64,000 nt of DNA from Guillardia theta CCMP2712. Lineage: Eukaryota > Cryptophyceae > Pyrenomonadales > Geminigeraceae. The position numbers were made by a program, and so were the translations under genes. Shown here one piece after another: positions 31,326 through 45,620 of the stretch; the first letter of the stretch is position 1; each line of letters starts with the position of its first letter. The stretch is from contig NW_005434661.1 in NCBI RefSeq assembly GCF_000315625.1, positions 75,111 through 139,110 of the forward strand. Reading direction: 5' to 3'. The notes under the pieces are model-generated. The model was not told the origin of the DNA and searched no databases. It saw only the letters and a list, made by a program, of their open reading frames with translations.

Positions 31326-33365
31326 GTTCTGCGGGATGGAACGGACCGCCGGCTACGACTTCTGCGGTGTGCACATAGGAGAGGTCGAGATGATGGGAGG
31401 GGTAGCTCCCAAACCTCCCCAGCTGGGAGAAGGTGCTTGTTCTCAGCTCTGGCTGGAGGATGACGAGCTGTGGTGCAGGGGTGAGGGGGAAGGGCCACGG
31501 GGCCATGGCCTCCAAATGCTTCACGACATCAGCCACAGCGTTCGCCGACGTCGAGAGCAGGAGCAAGGAGGCTGAGGAGACGGCTAGAGCTGAGGAGGAG
31601 GTGGGCAAGAAGAGGAAGACCTCCACATGGAAGGACAAGGGAAAGAGGATTCCTTGCCCGCACGACCCCAGTCACACCATCTACGAGAAGTCGCTGGGCA
31701 AGCACGTGCAGCACTGCCCCAAGTACAAGGAGAAGCAGGAGCAGCGCTCGCTTCCCTTCTACTCGGAGAACATCAATATGAACCAGGACGCTGCTGCGAG
31801 CTCGCAGCTCCTGCGAGAGGAGGAGGAGGATCTCAACGACATGGACGAGAGCGAGATGAGGTCCAGGAACAATTGTCAGGCATGTCAATCAATACGTCTC
31901 TCCCTACCCTCGTTCGCACCCCCTTCCTTCCCATTCTGCTCTGTTGTGCTCTGCTCTGCTCTGTTGTGCTCTGCTCTGCTCTGCTCTGCTCTGCTCTGCT
32001 CTGCTCTGCTCTTCCCTTCTGTTGTCTTGTCTTGTCTTGTCTTGTCTTGTCTTGTCTTGTCTTGTCTTGTCTTGTCTTGTCTTGTCTTGTCTTGTCTTGT
32101 CTTGTCTGATATCTCAACTTCTTCCTCATGGCACCGCTCCTCCTACCCCTATTATCCTGGGCTGACTGTTCTGTCTACTCCTTCAGGCTTCTCTCAACCT
32201 CGAGATCCTCAAGCTCTCCAACTTCGAGCTCTTCCTCCAATGTATCGAGCGAGTCTATCACCGTCTGGTCGGCAACATCCCCTCCCAGGTCCTCTCCTCC
32301 GCCTCCTGTCACGCCCTCCTCACCGGAGACAGCCCGGCATCAGGGCGAGGTCAGAGTCACAAGGGGCAGAAGGCAGGGAGCAGCGTGCAGCGGCACATCC
32401 AGCAGCAGGCCTCCATCGTCGGTCACCTCGAGGAGCTGAAGCTAGTCGGGGACCAGTTCACCTACGTCGAGATGGGAGCAGGACGCGGGATGCTCTCCAT
32501 AGCCGTGCGGGAGGCGGCGCCGAGGAGCTCGGTGCTGCTGGTGGAGAGAGGAGCATGCAGAAACAAGGCGGACAGGCTGCTGTCCTGCAACAAGGAGGCG
32601 TTCTTCCAGCGGATTAGGATGGACATCGCGCACCTGGAGCTGAGAAAAGTCCCAGTCATGCATGACGCAGCTGTTGTCGTGCTGGGGAAGCATCTCTGTG
32701 GAGGAGCGACGGACCTAGCGGCTCGATGTGCTGTGAACACGCTGAAGGATGCAGAGAGCGATGAGGGAGGAGGAGGAGGAGGAGGAGGAGGAGGAGGAGG
32801 AGATCTTCGAGGAATAGCAATTGCGACATGCTGCCATCATCGCTGTGATCCCTCGAGCTATGTGCTCCCTGGATGGGTCGAGGAGGTAAAGAACCTGTTG
32901 GAGTACCGCGAGCTGACGGGCATGGCAGCGGCTGTGCGAGGAAGGAGTGCCTGCGCAAGAGGTTTCCTTCGACCTGGTGCTCATCTGTGCTCCCAAACTT
33001 CCTCCGCTTCCTCACCCTCTTCGCAGATCCGCCTGATGACGTCATGGGCGTGCTGCGGATGGAGGGAGGAGGCAGGCGAGCGGATGGAGGGAGGAGGAGG
33101 AGGAGGAGAGGAGGGAGGAGGAGGAGAGGAGGGAGGAACAGCGAATCCAGGCGCTTCAGCTCCCTCCTCTTCAATCGACAGCCACCCAGCGTCCTTCCTG
33201 CCCCGCACTCGCAAGCAAGAGCTGGGGAGGATGTGCAAGCGGATTCTCGATATGGGGAGGGTCGAGTGGCTGAGGAGGAAGGGGCTCAAGGCCAAGCTCG
33301 TGCACTACTGCGACGCCAGCTCCGTGTCACCTGAGAACTGCCTACTGCTGGCACGGAAGGAATGA
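31326..33365 (+). CDS. TRM13: tRNA 2'-O-methyltransferase TRM13 (CCDC76), 5' incomplete
   Basis: The TRM13 order is visible. First comes a Cys-rich finger (RFCGMERTAGYDFCGVHIGE, 31326-31383), possibly continuing a QCTYRP piece before the N gap. The CHHC-type finger follows (IPCPHDPSHTIYEKSLGKH...HCPKYKE), then the SAM-binding motif YVEMGAGRGMLSIAVREA, a catalytic-region KHLCGGATDLAARC, and CCHHRCDPSSYV. The C-terminal MTSWACCGW...RMCKRILDMGRVEWLRRKGL and ENCLLLA close it. The enzyme 2'-O-methylates position 4 of certain tRNAs. The exon ending at 31879 joins the one starting at 32187 in phase, across an intron beginning GC. The 31384-31500 joins are unresolved. A run of 12 Gly interrupts the methyltransferase domain. 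Confidence 0.91.
31936..32107. repeat. (CTGCT)n then (CTTGT)n arrays in a TRM13 intron
   Basis: Two pentamer arrays, about 31936-32012 and 32024-32107, lie in the intron 31880-32186. They differ at two positions per unit, suggesting one array arose from the other. Confidence 0.9.
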
Positions 33366-33480
33366 ACAGGAGCGGGCGGGAGAGCGGGGGGGGGGGGGGA
33401 TCAAAAACTCGTGGAAGGAGAGAAGGAAAAGAAAAAGAGCTGAGTAGACGTGGAAGGGAATTGAAGGTACGGCCTTGTCT

Positions 33481-36147
33481 TCATTGAACCTTCAGCACCC
33501 GCACCCGCCCGAAGCGCCTGGTGTCTCTTTTGGCCCGCAGGTTCCTTTCCACGTAGTTGCACAGTGCGATGTCACCAAGAACCTCCTCGTCAAAGAGAGC
33601 GTGAGGGCCCGACGCGCCTGTCAACACACCTGTCAAGAGCAGGCCTCCTGCTGGGCACTCTCCTCACCTGCTCCAGCATCCGCTCCCTCCCTCTGCACGC
33701 ACGACTCCCACACGTCACACCCCAGCTGTACTCCCTTACACCCTCTATCTCCGCCTTCCCAATCCAGCTTCCTGCACTTGAGATCAGCTTAAGATGCTCT
33801 CTCAGCAAGAGAAATGTAAGTACGCTGAAGGAGGAGGGGGAGGAGGGGGCGATGAGACAGATGGAGTAATGGGAGGAGGACGGGGAGGGGAAGGGGGAGG
33901 GAGAAGGTGGAGTTTGTGGTTGTAGTGGAGGAGAAGGAGGAGGAGAATCTGGAAGAGAAGAAATCTCACCCTCGTCGGAATGACCTTCCACTGATTCGAT
34001 CGCATCGCTGAAGGAGCCTCCGGGACCGGGACACGGGCTGCTGCTGGCCTCTGAGGTGGGTCCACTCGTCGACGCTGAGATGGTCTACCGGGACGAACAT
34101 CTCCTTAGCCAGCAAGTCGCTCATGGTGCCTGAAGGGATCGAACTGCCGTAGAACATGTCCTGTGAGATTTTTGTCTCCTCCACCTTTTGCTGTCATCAC
34201 GTCAGAGAAGGCAAGACGAGCACAAGGCAAGGAGGAGAAGGGGCAAGGGGCGGAGAAAGAGGAGAGGGAGTGAAGGGGAGGTGGTATGAGGAGGAGAAGG
34301 AGTGTTTCATGGATGGAAGTATAAAGAGGAGGAGCTGCAGCAGCAGCTTAGGATACCTTGGGCCACACACAGAACCCGCTGGTGAACAGATAATCACTCT
34401 CCGTCGCTTGCCCTGGAACAGAATCAAAACCAAGGGGAACGCGCATGTTGCCTCTACCCGAAGACACGGACTTTGACACGTCTGCCATGGAGCAAATGTA
34501 GAATTGAGAGTCCTCAGACACTCTCATGCCGATCTTCTGTCTCGCCAGATGTTCCGACGTGTGGATCGCTATGAGGGAAAGGTTTCCTGCCGAATATTCT
34601 CCGCCAAAACTCAGCCAGCGCCCCCCGAAGAGATCAGGAGAGAACTTGGAGAGTTTCACAGCCTAAGGTCATGAGTCAACCTGGTGTACTGGGAGAGGAG
34701 GGAAACTCACTGAGGTTCGCATCGGTCTGTTGAGAACAACTCCAACCGTCTGTTCTCGGTTGTCTTCAAGAATCAGCACAACCGACTTGTGCAGATACTG
34801 TCCGATACGCATCATGTCAGCACGTAAGCTGCTTCCACGACCTCAGACAAACCTCTCGAGCGAAGATGAAAGGTGCAGGGCCGTTGGCCCGGAGGAGCAA
34901 GCCAGCCTTGAGGCTCGGGAGGGTATGCTGTGGAATTCGGATCTCCTGTCACTCCCTTGTCAGCTGAAGGGTCCAGAAGAGACCTAGTACCTCGGGCCTG
35001 TCAATCAGCAGCCTCCTCGCCCACTCCTTCATCATCGCGTCCTCCAACTCTGACTGAGATTTCGCCGAGAAACTCCCAAGCCCAACAGCAGACATCCAAG
35101 TATCCCATATGTCGATCCCCGCCTCCTCCTCTGTAGAGCTGAAACCTTTCAAATCGTCGAGTATGCGGGCCAGCAGAACGTCCGACGAGACCGTCGACTT
35201 CCTCACGCAGTTGTTGCATCTCTTGGAGTATTCCTTGCAGACTTGTTGGCAGGCCTGACAGACCTGCGACTTGGTTGACTTGCCCGCGGATGCTATGAAC
35301 CAGTTCCTGTTGAGTCCGGAATCAACCTGAGCTTCAAGATCCCCAGATGCCCACCCAACATATCCCAAGAAGACGACAAAGTCTTCTTTTCTCGCATGCC
35401 CAGCTTGCACAAGGGACTCAGCTGAGTTGAGGGAGGTGAAGTAGACGCCGTCTACTATCTTAGCTGATACTCTTTGTGCTACCTATCAACACATCATGTC
35501 ACAACACAACACAACACAACAGATCTACCGTTCACCTCTCCATCTAACTTGTGCAAGCAAAGATAGTGCTTCAAGTCCCGTGGAGCAGAGAACCCTTGGA
35601 TGTTGCCTCCATGCCACAGCCTCCATCCATTCTCCGTCGAGAATTGAGATGGCCTGTTGAGAATGATCCCCTGTGTGTAACGCGGGGTGTGGGACAGGAC
35701 GAGCACTAAACTTTTGTGAAACTGTTGGTCGACATGTGGGCTGTGCGTGTTGATCGAAAACAGCAAGGTCCCGGCTTGCACTAATTCGCCTACATCGTAC
35801 TTCCAAACATTCGACGTTGTCTGTGCTTTATCGGCCGCGTTGTTCAGCCTCTTTACTCCAGCCTTGCCTTCTTTGCCAGTGGTCAGATACTGTTCTTCCA
35901 GCTTCTCCCTGAACGTCAGCCAGTCACTGCGATCACTTCCCAAGTCGCTCTGCTGCATTCTTGGGATTCGAAGATGCTTCAGGGAGCGAGATTGCCTGAC
36001 ACAAATATGGTCTTGCTGTCTTGAGCCGACTGATGCATAGCGGAGCAGACCATGCTGTGTGGAGATGAAGGAGTTGCTTCCTTGAAGAGAAATGAGCAGC
36101 ACAAAAAGGAGGATGTGAAGATATCCATGGCAGGGGCTCGAACCCAT
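33481..36147 (-). CDS. Double-domain AlgH/UPF0301 (DUF179) protein, probably plastid-targeted
   Basis: Eight exons resolve with all phases consistent: 36147-35536, 35482-34991, 34906-34853, 34797-34711, 34662-34357, 34190-33985, 33824-33742 and 33617-33481, giving 658 residues. AlgH domain 1 shows AGTLLFS, HKSLVLVLSHT, GIILNRPSQ, LWHGG and FLGYVGWASGDLEAQV. Domain 2 shows LLLRANGPAPF, YLHKSVVLILED, GVVLNRPMRTS and FGGEYSAG. Between them is a Cys cluster (CQACQQVCKEYSKRCNNC, C-x2-C-x3-C-x6-C-x2-C). The N terminus is a signal peptide (LHILLFVLLISLQGSNS) followed by FIST, like the Phe-initiated pre-sequences of complex red plastids. AlgH function is poorly defined even in bacteria. The C-terminal 110 residues (DEEVLGDIALCNYVERNL) are not recognised. 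One small-family gene holding two AlgH domains is unusual. Confidence 0.9.
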
Positions 36148-36719
36148 TCTGACTCAAAGAAATACCAAAGGTCGTCCGATGCGCAAGGCTTCAGACAAGT
36201 CTTTTCCTGGAGGGTCGAGCGTTCGATATCGTTCTAGCCTATCTCTTATTTCAAACTCCAGGCTCCTGAAAACCATGTCACGGTCGTCACATCCTAACTA
36301 CGATTTCGTCGAATGTTTGCGAAGCAAATGGTTCAGCCCGCCTCCCCTTCGTCCTCTCTATCCTGTCCTTACTGCTGCCCCACTTTCTCTCTCTCCCCCC
36401 CCTCCCCTGCATCCCTTCGCTGCATCCCTTCGCTGCATCCCTTCCATGGGTCTCTCCCTCTCCCCCTCCTGGCTCTCCTCCCCTACCGTCCTCTTGCCAT
36501 GGCTCAAAACTTCCCTGTAGGATGACTCAGATTATTGGGGCGCATTTTAAGAAAAACCTGCAGGGGTTTACATTTGCAGAAGTTGTACTTGGCAAATTGA
36601 TTCAATTCAATAAACTGAAAATAGCTGATAAAATTTGAGATTTGTTTTCGAAATATTTCATTTAGTCGAAATTTGAAGTTTTTGTGGAAATCCTGAAATC
36701 ATTAGTCGCAACTCGGTTG

Positions 36720-36798
36720 TTGCAGTCCTCCCACCGGGGCCCGGGCCCGGCCCGGTACCCGCCAAGTTACTGAATCCGGTTCAGCACGTGAAGGCGCA
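36720..36798 (+). promoter_or_regulatory. GC-rich palindrome and GTTAC before rpiA
   Basis: GGGGCCCGGGCCCGGCCCGG (36736-36755) followed by GTTAC at 36766-36770, 29 nt before the rpiA ATG. Upstream, 36148-36719 is intergenic: pyrimidine-rich at 36340-36500 and AT-rich at 36540-36700, with no gene seen. Confidence 0.42.
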
Positions 36799-40767
<3,969 letters not shown>

Positions 40768-41052
40768 ATGCAGATCACCATGACGATGAACCCAGCAAGT
40801 CAGACTCGAGTCCGCGTCCCCTCCATGCGCATCACCGACCAGCAATGGTCCTACGTGAAGGCCGCCCAGCACCTCGCCGCGAGTCGCAAGATCGAGATCC
40901 GCAGTGAAGGCAAGCAGCTCCTGCACAACATTGCGGACGCTAAACAGAAGCATCTTGCAAAGCTCAGGCAAGCAGCCCAACAGCGCCAGGAGCTCGGCAT
41001 GGATGTCGAGTCGAGAGAGACTGCGATCTCGAGCATGTTGGAGCAGGTGTAA
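40768..41052 (+). CDS. Small lineage-specific protein, DEQWSYV family member 1
   Basis: 94 residues. Core sequence MRITDQQWSYVKAAQHLAAS, then RKIEIRSEGKQLLHNIADAK and KHLAKL, aligns without gaps to the two genes at 42125-42475 and 43243-43566. The N terminus (MTMNPASQTRVRV) and C terminus (ETAISSMLEQV) differ. The core predicts two amphipathic helices; no known domain is recognised. Several in-frame Met codons (40768, 40780, 40786) leave the start open. Function unknown. This is the most diverged member. Confidence 0.72.
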   Translation: MQITMTMNPASQTRVRVPSMRITDQQWSYVKAAQHLAASRKIEIRSEGKQLLHNIADAKQKHLAKLRQAAQQRQELGMDVESRETAISSMLEQV

Positions 41053-42124
41053 GAGGAAGGGCGGGGGGGGGAAGGAGAATGCAACAGACAGGCGGGGTCG
41101 GGGGCGAGGGAGGGAGGAGAAAGGCGGGAGAAACCTAGGGCTGCTTTAGTGGGATGTAGTATATCGAAATAAGGGATGTAGATACGAGAGGGAATAAAGG
41201 CGCCTTGTCATCTTACCTCCAGGATTGAAGCATGCAAAATTTTGCAAGTCGTTGTAAAAGCGATCAGTTGTGGAATTACTGCGCGTCTGTCCATCCCTTC
41301 CTCTCATGCCTTCGCATATAGTTGCCGGGTCTTCAGCAGGACAGCAACTCTTGCTCCCCTAGACATTCTTCCCTGATCCGAACCTATCCTAGAGCTTCCT
41401 CCCTCCCTTCCCCCGCGCTCTCGCGCTTTTAAATCGAACAATCTGTGACGCTGACTAGGGACTAAAGTGAAGCACAACCATTTGCGGGAGTCAGCGAAAA
41501 ACCAGGACTATGCTGCTATTGCAGTAAGACCACAAGGACATGATTCTATAGCAGACTCGAAGACAGAGATAGAAAACCGCGTACTGACGTCGCCTGTGGA
41601 GTTGAAGTTTTGCTTCAGAAAGATCTGCAACGATGAAGGACAGCAGTGAATGTGGAGTGAGTGAGTGAGTGAGTGAGTGAGTGAGTGAGTGAGTGAGTGA
41701 GTGAGTGAGTGTAACAGACAAAGTGAAGCAGTCTTTTCACAGTCTTTTCAATTTCCTCATGGTCGATGTAACATGGAGTGCACATGAAAGAGTGAAATCA
41801 CTTTCATTTGCTTGTCTTTTGTCTTCAACCCATTTGTACATTCAAATCGATCAATGTTAAATAGATCTCTCAAGCTGTGTTTGTTGCGTACGGTACGTCT
41901 TTGTGCAGTTAGTGCAAAGAAATGCCCTGTCTCTACTTCACTCATATCACGTCATCATGAGCTATGACACAACCAGATCTTTACATCACCACTAGAGGGC
42001 AATTTTTTTCAATGTAAAAGCAATAAAGAATCCAGATCACTTTTGTTTCTATTTACATTCTATGATACATCAATGCAATAGCGATAACAAACAACGTCTC
42101 AGCAAACTCTTTCACATTGGCAAA
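41053..42124. other. Intergenic region with (GTGA)n repeat
   Basis: No supported gene. A perfect (GTGA)n array occupies about 41655-41711. The rest is mixed, with AT-rich stretches at 41990-42110 next to the 3' end of the minus-strand paralogue. Confidence 0.5.
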
Positions 42125-42475
42125 CTAATTGCCCCACGAGGGGTCCTTGATTCCCTCAGTCACGTCTCTATATGACTCCGACCTCCCGATCTCCTTCAAT
42201 TGTGGAAACGCTGCCCTCCTCGTCCTCGCAGATTCCGTTCCATCCTCCCTCTCCTGCACTGCCTTCAGCTTCTCTCCGTACCTCCGCTTCGCCTCCGCTA
42301 TGTTCTCCAACAGCTTCTGCCCGTCCGCCTGCACCTCGAGCTTTCGGCTGGCGGCGACATGCTGGGCTTTCGTGACGTAGGACCACTGCTCGTCGGTAAG
42401 GCGAAGAACAGGTCGATGGAGAATGGGTCGTCGTAGGGTCTTGCTGTCGAGAATGGTAGGTGCGATCGTGTGCAT
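42125..42475 (-). CDS. Small lineage-specific protein, DEQWSYV family member 2
   Basis: 116 residues from the ATG at 42475 (MHTIAPTILDSKTLRRP), which aligns with the start of member 3 (MNTIRFQEYAATKTLRRP); the frame is open upstream to 42532. The core LRLTDEQWSYVTKAQHVAAS, RKLEVQADGQKLLENIAEAK and RRYGEKL is nearly identical to member 3. A C-terminal LKEIGRSESYRDVTEGI block is shared too (LKEIGRSESFTDVT). Function unknown. It lies inverted between members 1 and 3. Confidence 0.78.
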   Translation of the reverse strand: MHTIAPTILDSKTLRRPILHRPVLRLTDEQWSYVTKAQHVAASRKLEVQADGQKLLENIAEAKRRYGEKLKAVQEREDGTESARTRRAAFPQLKEIGRSESYRDVTEGIKDPSWGN

Positions 42476-43242
42476 GCTTGCTGTCGGGCGGGACGTGAGG
42501 GAGTTTGCAGGAGCAGAACAATTATTGAGCAAGTTCCCTGGTCTCCAGTCACATGGGCGAAGTTGATTTCCCCTCTATCGTCGTGTGTAAAGCTCTCAGG
42601 ACCCCACCCTATAATAAGTCTGTGACCCTCCAAGGGTTCTTGGGGCTCACCTCCAATAGGCCCAAATTTGTAGATCCTAGTACCCCCACCCCTTCATTCC
42701 GACTGCCAACCCACGGTCGCCCTTGCAAAGTTCCGTTTACTCCTCAGCCTGCGGCTGTCATGGCGCTTTCGGTTGACTTGGAAGAGACCTCAAGGTTCCC
42801 TTGCGACTTTCTCGAGTCCACTGGTCACGCGTCCGGAAACTATGAACTTGCAGACATATAGTGCGGTCATGACATCGGTATTGATAGACCCCTCCATTTG
42901 CCGGTAATACTACCCGTTCAGTCTCAATGTCGGTCACGAGGGTGTCCCTGTGACCTCCGGCTCATTGAGTCTGTGACTCCTTCAACCGCAGCGTTTCAAG
43001 CTTGTTTCGGTTTCTTGCCTCGTGACAGGCTGCCGTGGATATATGGTGAAGCTTATTTGGACGGGTTCTTTGCCCCATGAAAGGAGGGGTACATTAAAGC
43101 TTACGGGTTTGATTACATTGAAGGTGGGGTGGTGCAGTCAGCCTCGCTCATGTGACTCGAAACTAGGTTCCCCCGCCCCCCCTCCGTATATAGTTCCTCC
43201 CTCCCTGCTCTCCCTAGCCCACTGGTTGTCACTCCCACCACC
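42476..43242. promoter_or_regulatory. Shared upstream region of two divergent paralogues
   Basis: Head-to-head upstream region of members 2 and 3. An open frame at 42553-42861 has no recognisable protein. GTGACCTCC, CTGTGACTCC and GTCTGTGACC words recur (about 42615, 42950 and 42970) and may be shared regulatory repeats. A TATATAG sequence occurs at about 43188-43194, 49-55 nt before the member 3 start. Confidence 0.35.
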
Positions 43243-43566
43243 ATGAACACGATTCGCTTTCAAGAATACGCTGCCACCAAGACCCTTCGTCGTCCTTTCA
43301 TCCGCCTTACCGACGAGCAGTGGTCCTATGTCAAGAAAGCCCAGCGTGTCGCCGCCAGCCGAAAGCTCGAGGTGCAGGCGGACGGGCAGAAGCTGTTGGA
43401 GAACATAGCGGAGGCGAAGCGGAGGTACGGAGAGAAGCTGACCAACATGCAAGGGGACGGATCTGTGGATAGAAATTCTCCTCCGCCTCATTTGAAGGAG
43501 ATCGGGAGATCGGAGTCGTTCACAGATGTCACTCTTGGTTGTGAAGAGATGGTTCATTGCCCTTGA
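43243..43566 (+). CDS. Small lineage-specific protein, DEQWSYV family member 3
   Basis: 107 residues. IRLTDEQWSYVKKAQRVAAS is followed by RKLEVQADGQKLLENIAEAK, RRYGEKL and LKEIGRSESFTDVTL. It matches member 2 at most positions, including synonymous sites over the core, which points to recent duplication or gene conversion. Divergence is confined to the N-terminal 14 residues and the linker around NMQGDGSVDRNSPPP. Function unknown. Single exon, like the other members. Confidence 0.78.
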   Translation: MNTIRFQEYAATKTLRRPFIRLTDEQWSYVKKAQRVAASRKLEVQADGQKLLENIAEAKRRYGEKLTNMQGDGSVDRNSPPPHLKEIGRSESFTDVTLGCEEMVHCP

Positions 43567-44871
43567 AGAGGAGATAAACATGTCATAGATGTACACTAGG
43601 TTGTAAATAGATAAATCAATCTGAACTCACTCCTTGAAAATTTCCTTTGAACGAAAATAGCTTATGTTCAGTTTTTTTTGCGAACACTTTCGAAACTGGT
43701 CAATCATATACTCCATCTCTTCTGCCCATGCAAGGTATACCGTGTAAGGCTTTCTAGGTCCTTCAACAGATTCTAATTCAGCTCCAATCATCAGAGAAGT
43801 CGCTGACCAATCTTTCGATCTAACATCATCGTCAGGCTACCTGAAGCTTTGGAATCAACTTCGCCGACTAATTGTAACAAAATACCAGCAACAGTTCTTG
43901 TCACCAATCGCCTACTTCAAGACTGAGCATGGTCAGACTAGTTGTCCTTGGTCACACCGTTCGCGGGGCCGTGTGCTGACTGAGCATCATACTACTATGG
44001 TTGGGCTGGGCCTGGAGGTGACTAAAAGTCAGCTGGGAGCACCGTGATCGGACGGCGGGACCGTCACGCTGTGGGCGGCGGCCGGGCACAGTGACATGGT
44101 TGCCTGGTGACTCCTGGACTCCGGGACGGTCCGATCAGCGACTCGGACTCTCTGGCATAATCGGCCGCCGGGCGGCGGCGGACCGAGCCTCAGGACCGTA
44201 CAACTTGTCACGCAGTGTGCCAACTGATAGTATCGCCGGAGTCGAGTGTCCCGGAGTCCACTCTTGCCAACATCGGATCTTCGTATGCACCTGCGGAGTC
44301 ACCCCGCGAGTGCTCAGGACGGGCCGCCGGGCCGCCCGGTTCAACTTCACCGCGGCGAGGCGAGTATCATAGTACTACGAGTCGCTGCACTCTCAAATAA
44401 CAAGCCAACCTCAGGGTAATTATTAGACGAGATAATAGGGCAGAAAATGTCACAAGAAAGAGCAAGATAAGCGAACCTGTGGTGAAGGACGCGTGCACGA
44501 TGATGGTCAAGGGGAAGGAGATGAAGGGTTGAGAACAAGCGGAGGGCGGGAAGACAGCAGAGGACGATTGCTCTGAGGAAAGAAGAGATGCGACTGGCAT
44601 GCAGGATCGCAGCAGCCCTCAGATGCTAGATGTGTAGAGGACAGGATGGAAGAAGCAGGGGTTTCGGGAGTGAGGGAGGAACGGAGGAAGGATTCTTGTT
44701 GCTGTAAGACCCATGAAAGCAAGGATGTGTGTGAGTGTTTGCTAGATAGAATCGTTCAGAATTTCTGAATCCTGAATGTTTGAATGGTGCTCTTCAGAAT
44801 GGGCAGAAACTCGTAACGCACCTCGTGACCTTTGAGCTGATTCCGAAGTCGCAGGCTCAGCCAAGGGGAGC
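43567..44871. other. Intergenic region with GC-rich element
   Basis: 43570-43930 is AT-rich and featureless. 43960-44370 is a GC-rich block (GGCGGCGGCCGGGCA, GGGCCGCCGGGCCGCCCGG) with many GGACGGTCCGATC and GTGACTCC words, like those near 9690 and 55920. 44400-44870 shows no supported gene. Confidence 0.5.
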
Positions 44872-45404
44872 ATGGCAAACCAGTCAGCAAAGAAGGCGGA
44901 TCAGAGGACAAAGGACTTCAGGTGTGTACACTCACAAAGATGCTGCTAGTGGATCCCAAATAAGAAGCTGATTGCAGGCAATACCATGGGTTAGCTATTG
45001 TGGGACTAGCAGTGCTCTATGCTCTTATCAAGTTCCTCATCTTCAGTGCAACATGGCAGAGGATGCACACCGTCCTGTTCGCCGTCTCCGTCGTCATGCA
45101 GTATGCATGCTACAGCTGGATCTTCAGCCACCTGGAGTCGGGTGGACGGCTGGATGACAAGGGAGGGATCGTCGAGAAGTGCAGGGACGTACTGTACCTC
45201 TCCATGATCGCCATGACACTCTCGCTCGTCTCCGACTATGCCTGGCTCTTGTACTCTATCTTTCCTCTCTATCTGGTCTGGAAGGTGCTGACGTGGATTG
45301 GATCGTCCGTGTTCGGGTCCAAGGAGGAGGAGCCGGTGGAGTACCAGCTCTCCAAGACCCAGCAGAAGAAAATGAAGAGGGCGGAGAAATTCGGAAGGGG
45401 CTAG
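44872..45404 (+). CDS. TMEM208: TMEM208/SND2 homologue
   Basis: Exons 44872-44921 and 44978-45404 join in phase to give 158 residues (human TMEM208 is 173). The basic N terminus MANQSAKKADQRTKDF is followed by four hydrophobic segments: LAIVGLAVLYALIKFLIF, VLFAVSVVMQYACYSWIF, DVLYLSMIAMTLSLVS and WLLYSIFPLYLVWKVLTW. The tail is highly basic (LSKTQQKKMKRAEKF). TMEM208/SND2 is an ER membrane protein of the SRP-independent targeting route. The match in length, topology and tail is good, and the short exon 1 explains why the 45000 frame alone seems to lack a start. Confidence 0.92.
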
Positions 45405-45620
45405 AGCAGCAGTCACTGTCCCCCGCGCCTTGCCCCTGCTGTCCTACTTTCTCCCTGTTCATTTACTCTAAAATAATAATCGACCGGACCTCACTGCAGC
45501 ACTAGAACTGGGTCCCATCTTGTCAAAAACCTGCTGGGGTAGTGGCTGGGGTAGATGCTCAACGTTGGTCGTCTCGAACGATCTCAGAAAACTTGGTAGT
45601 GAGCATCTGCGATTCCGCAG

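Noticed and set aside
32040-32106. CRISPR-like or minisatellite array
   Set aside because: Simple pentamer microsatellite without spacers, in a eukaryotic intron.
31833-32129. Lys-Thr-Arg-Gln-Asp repeat protein on the minus strand
   Set aside because: Translation of a (CTTGT)n array in a TRM13 intron.
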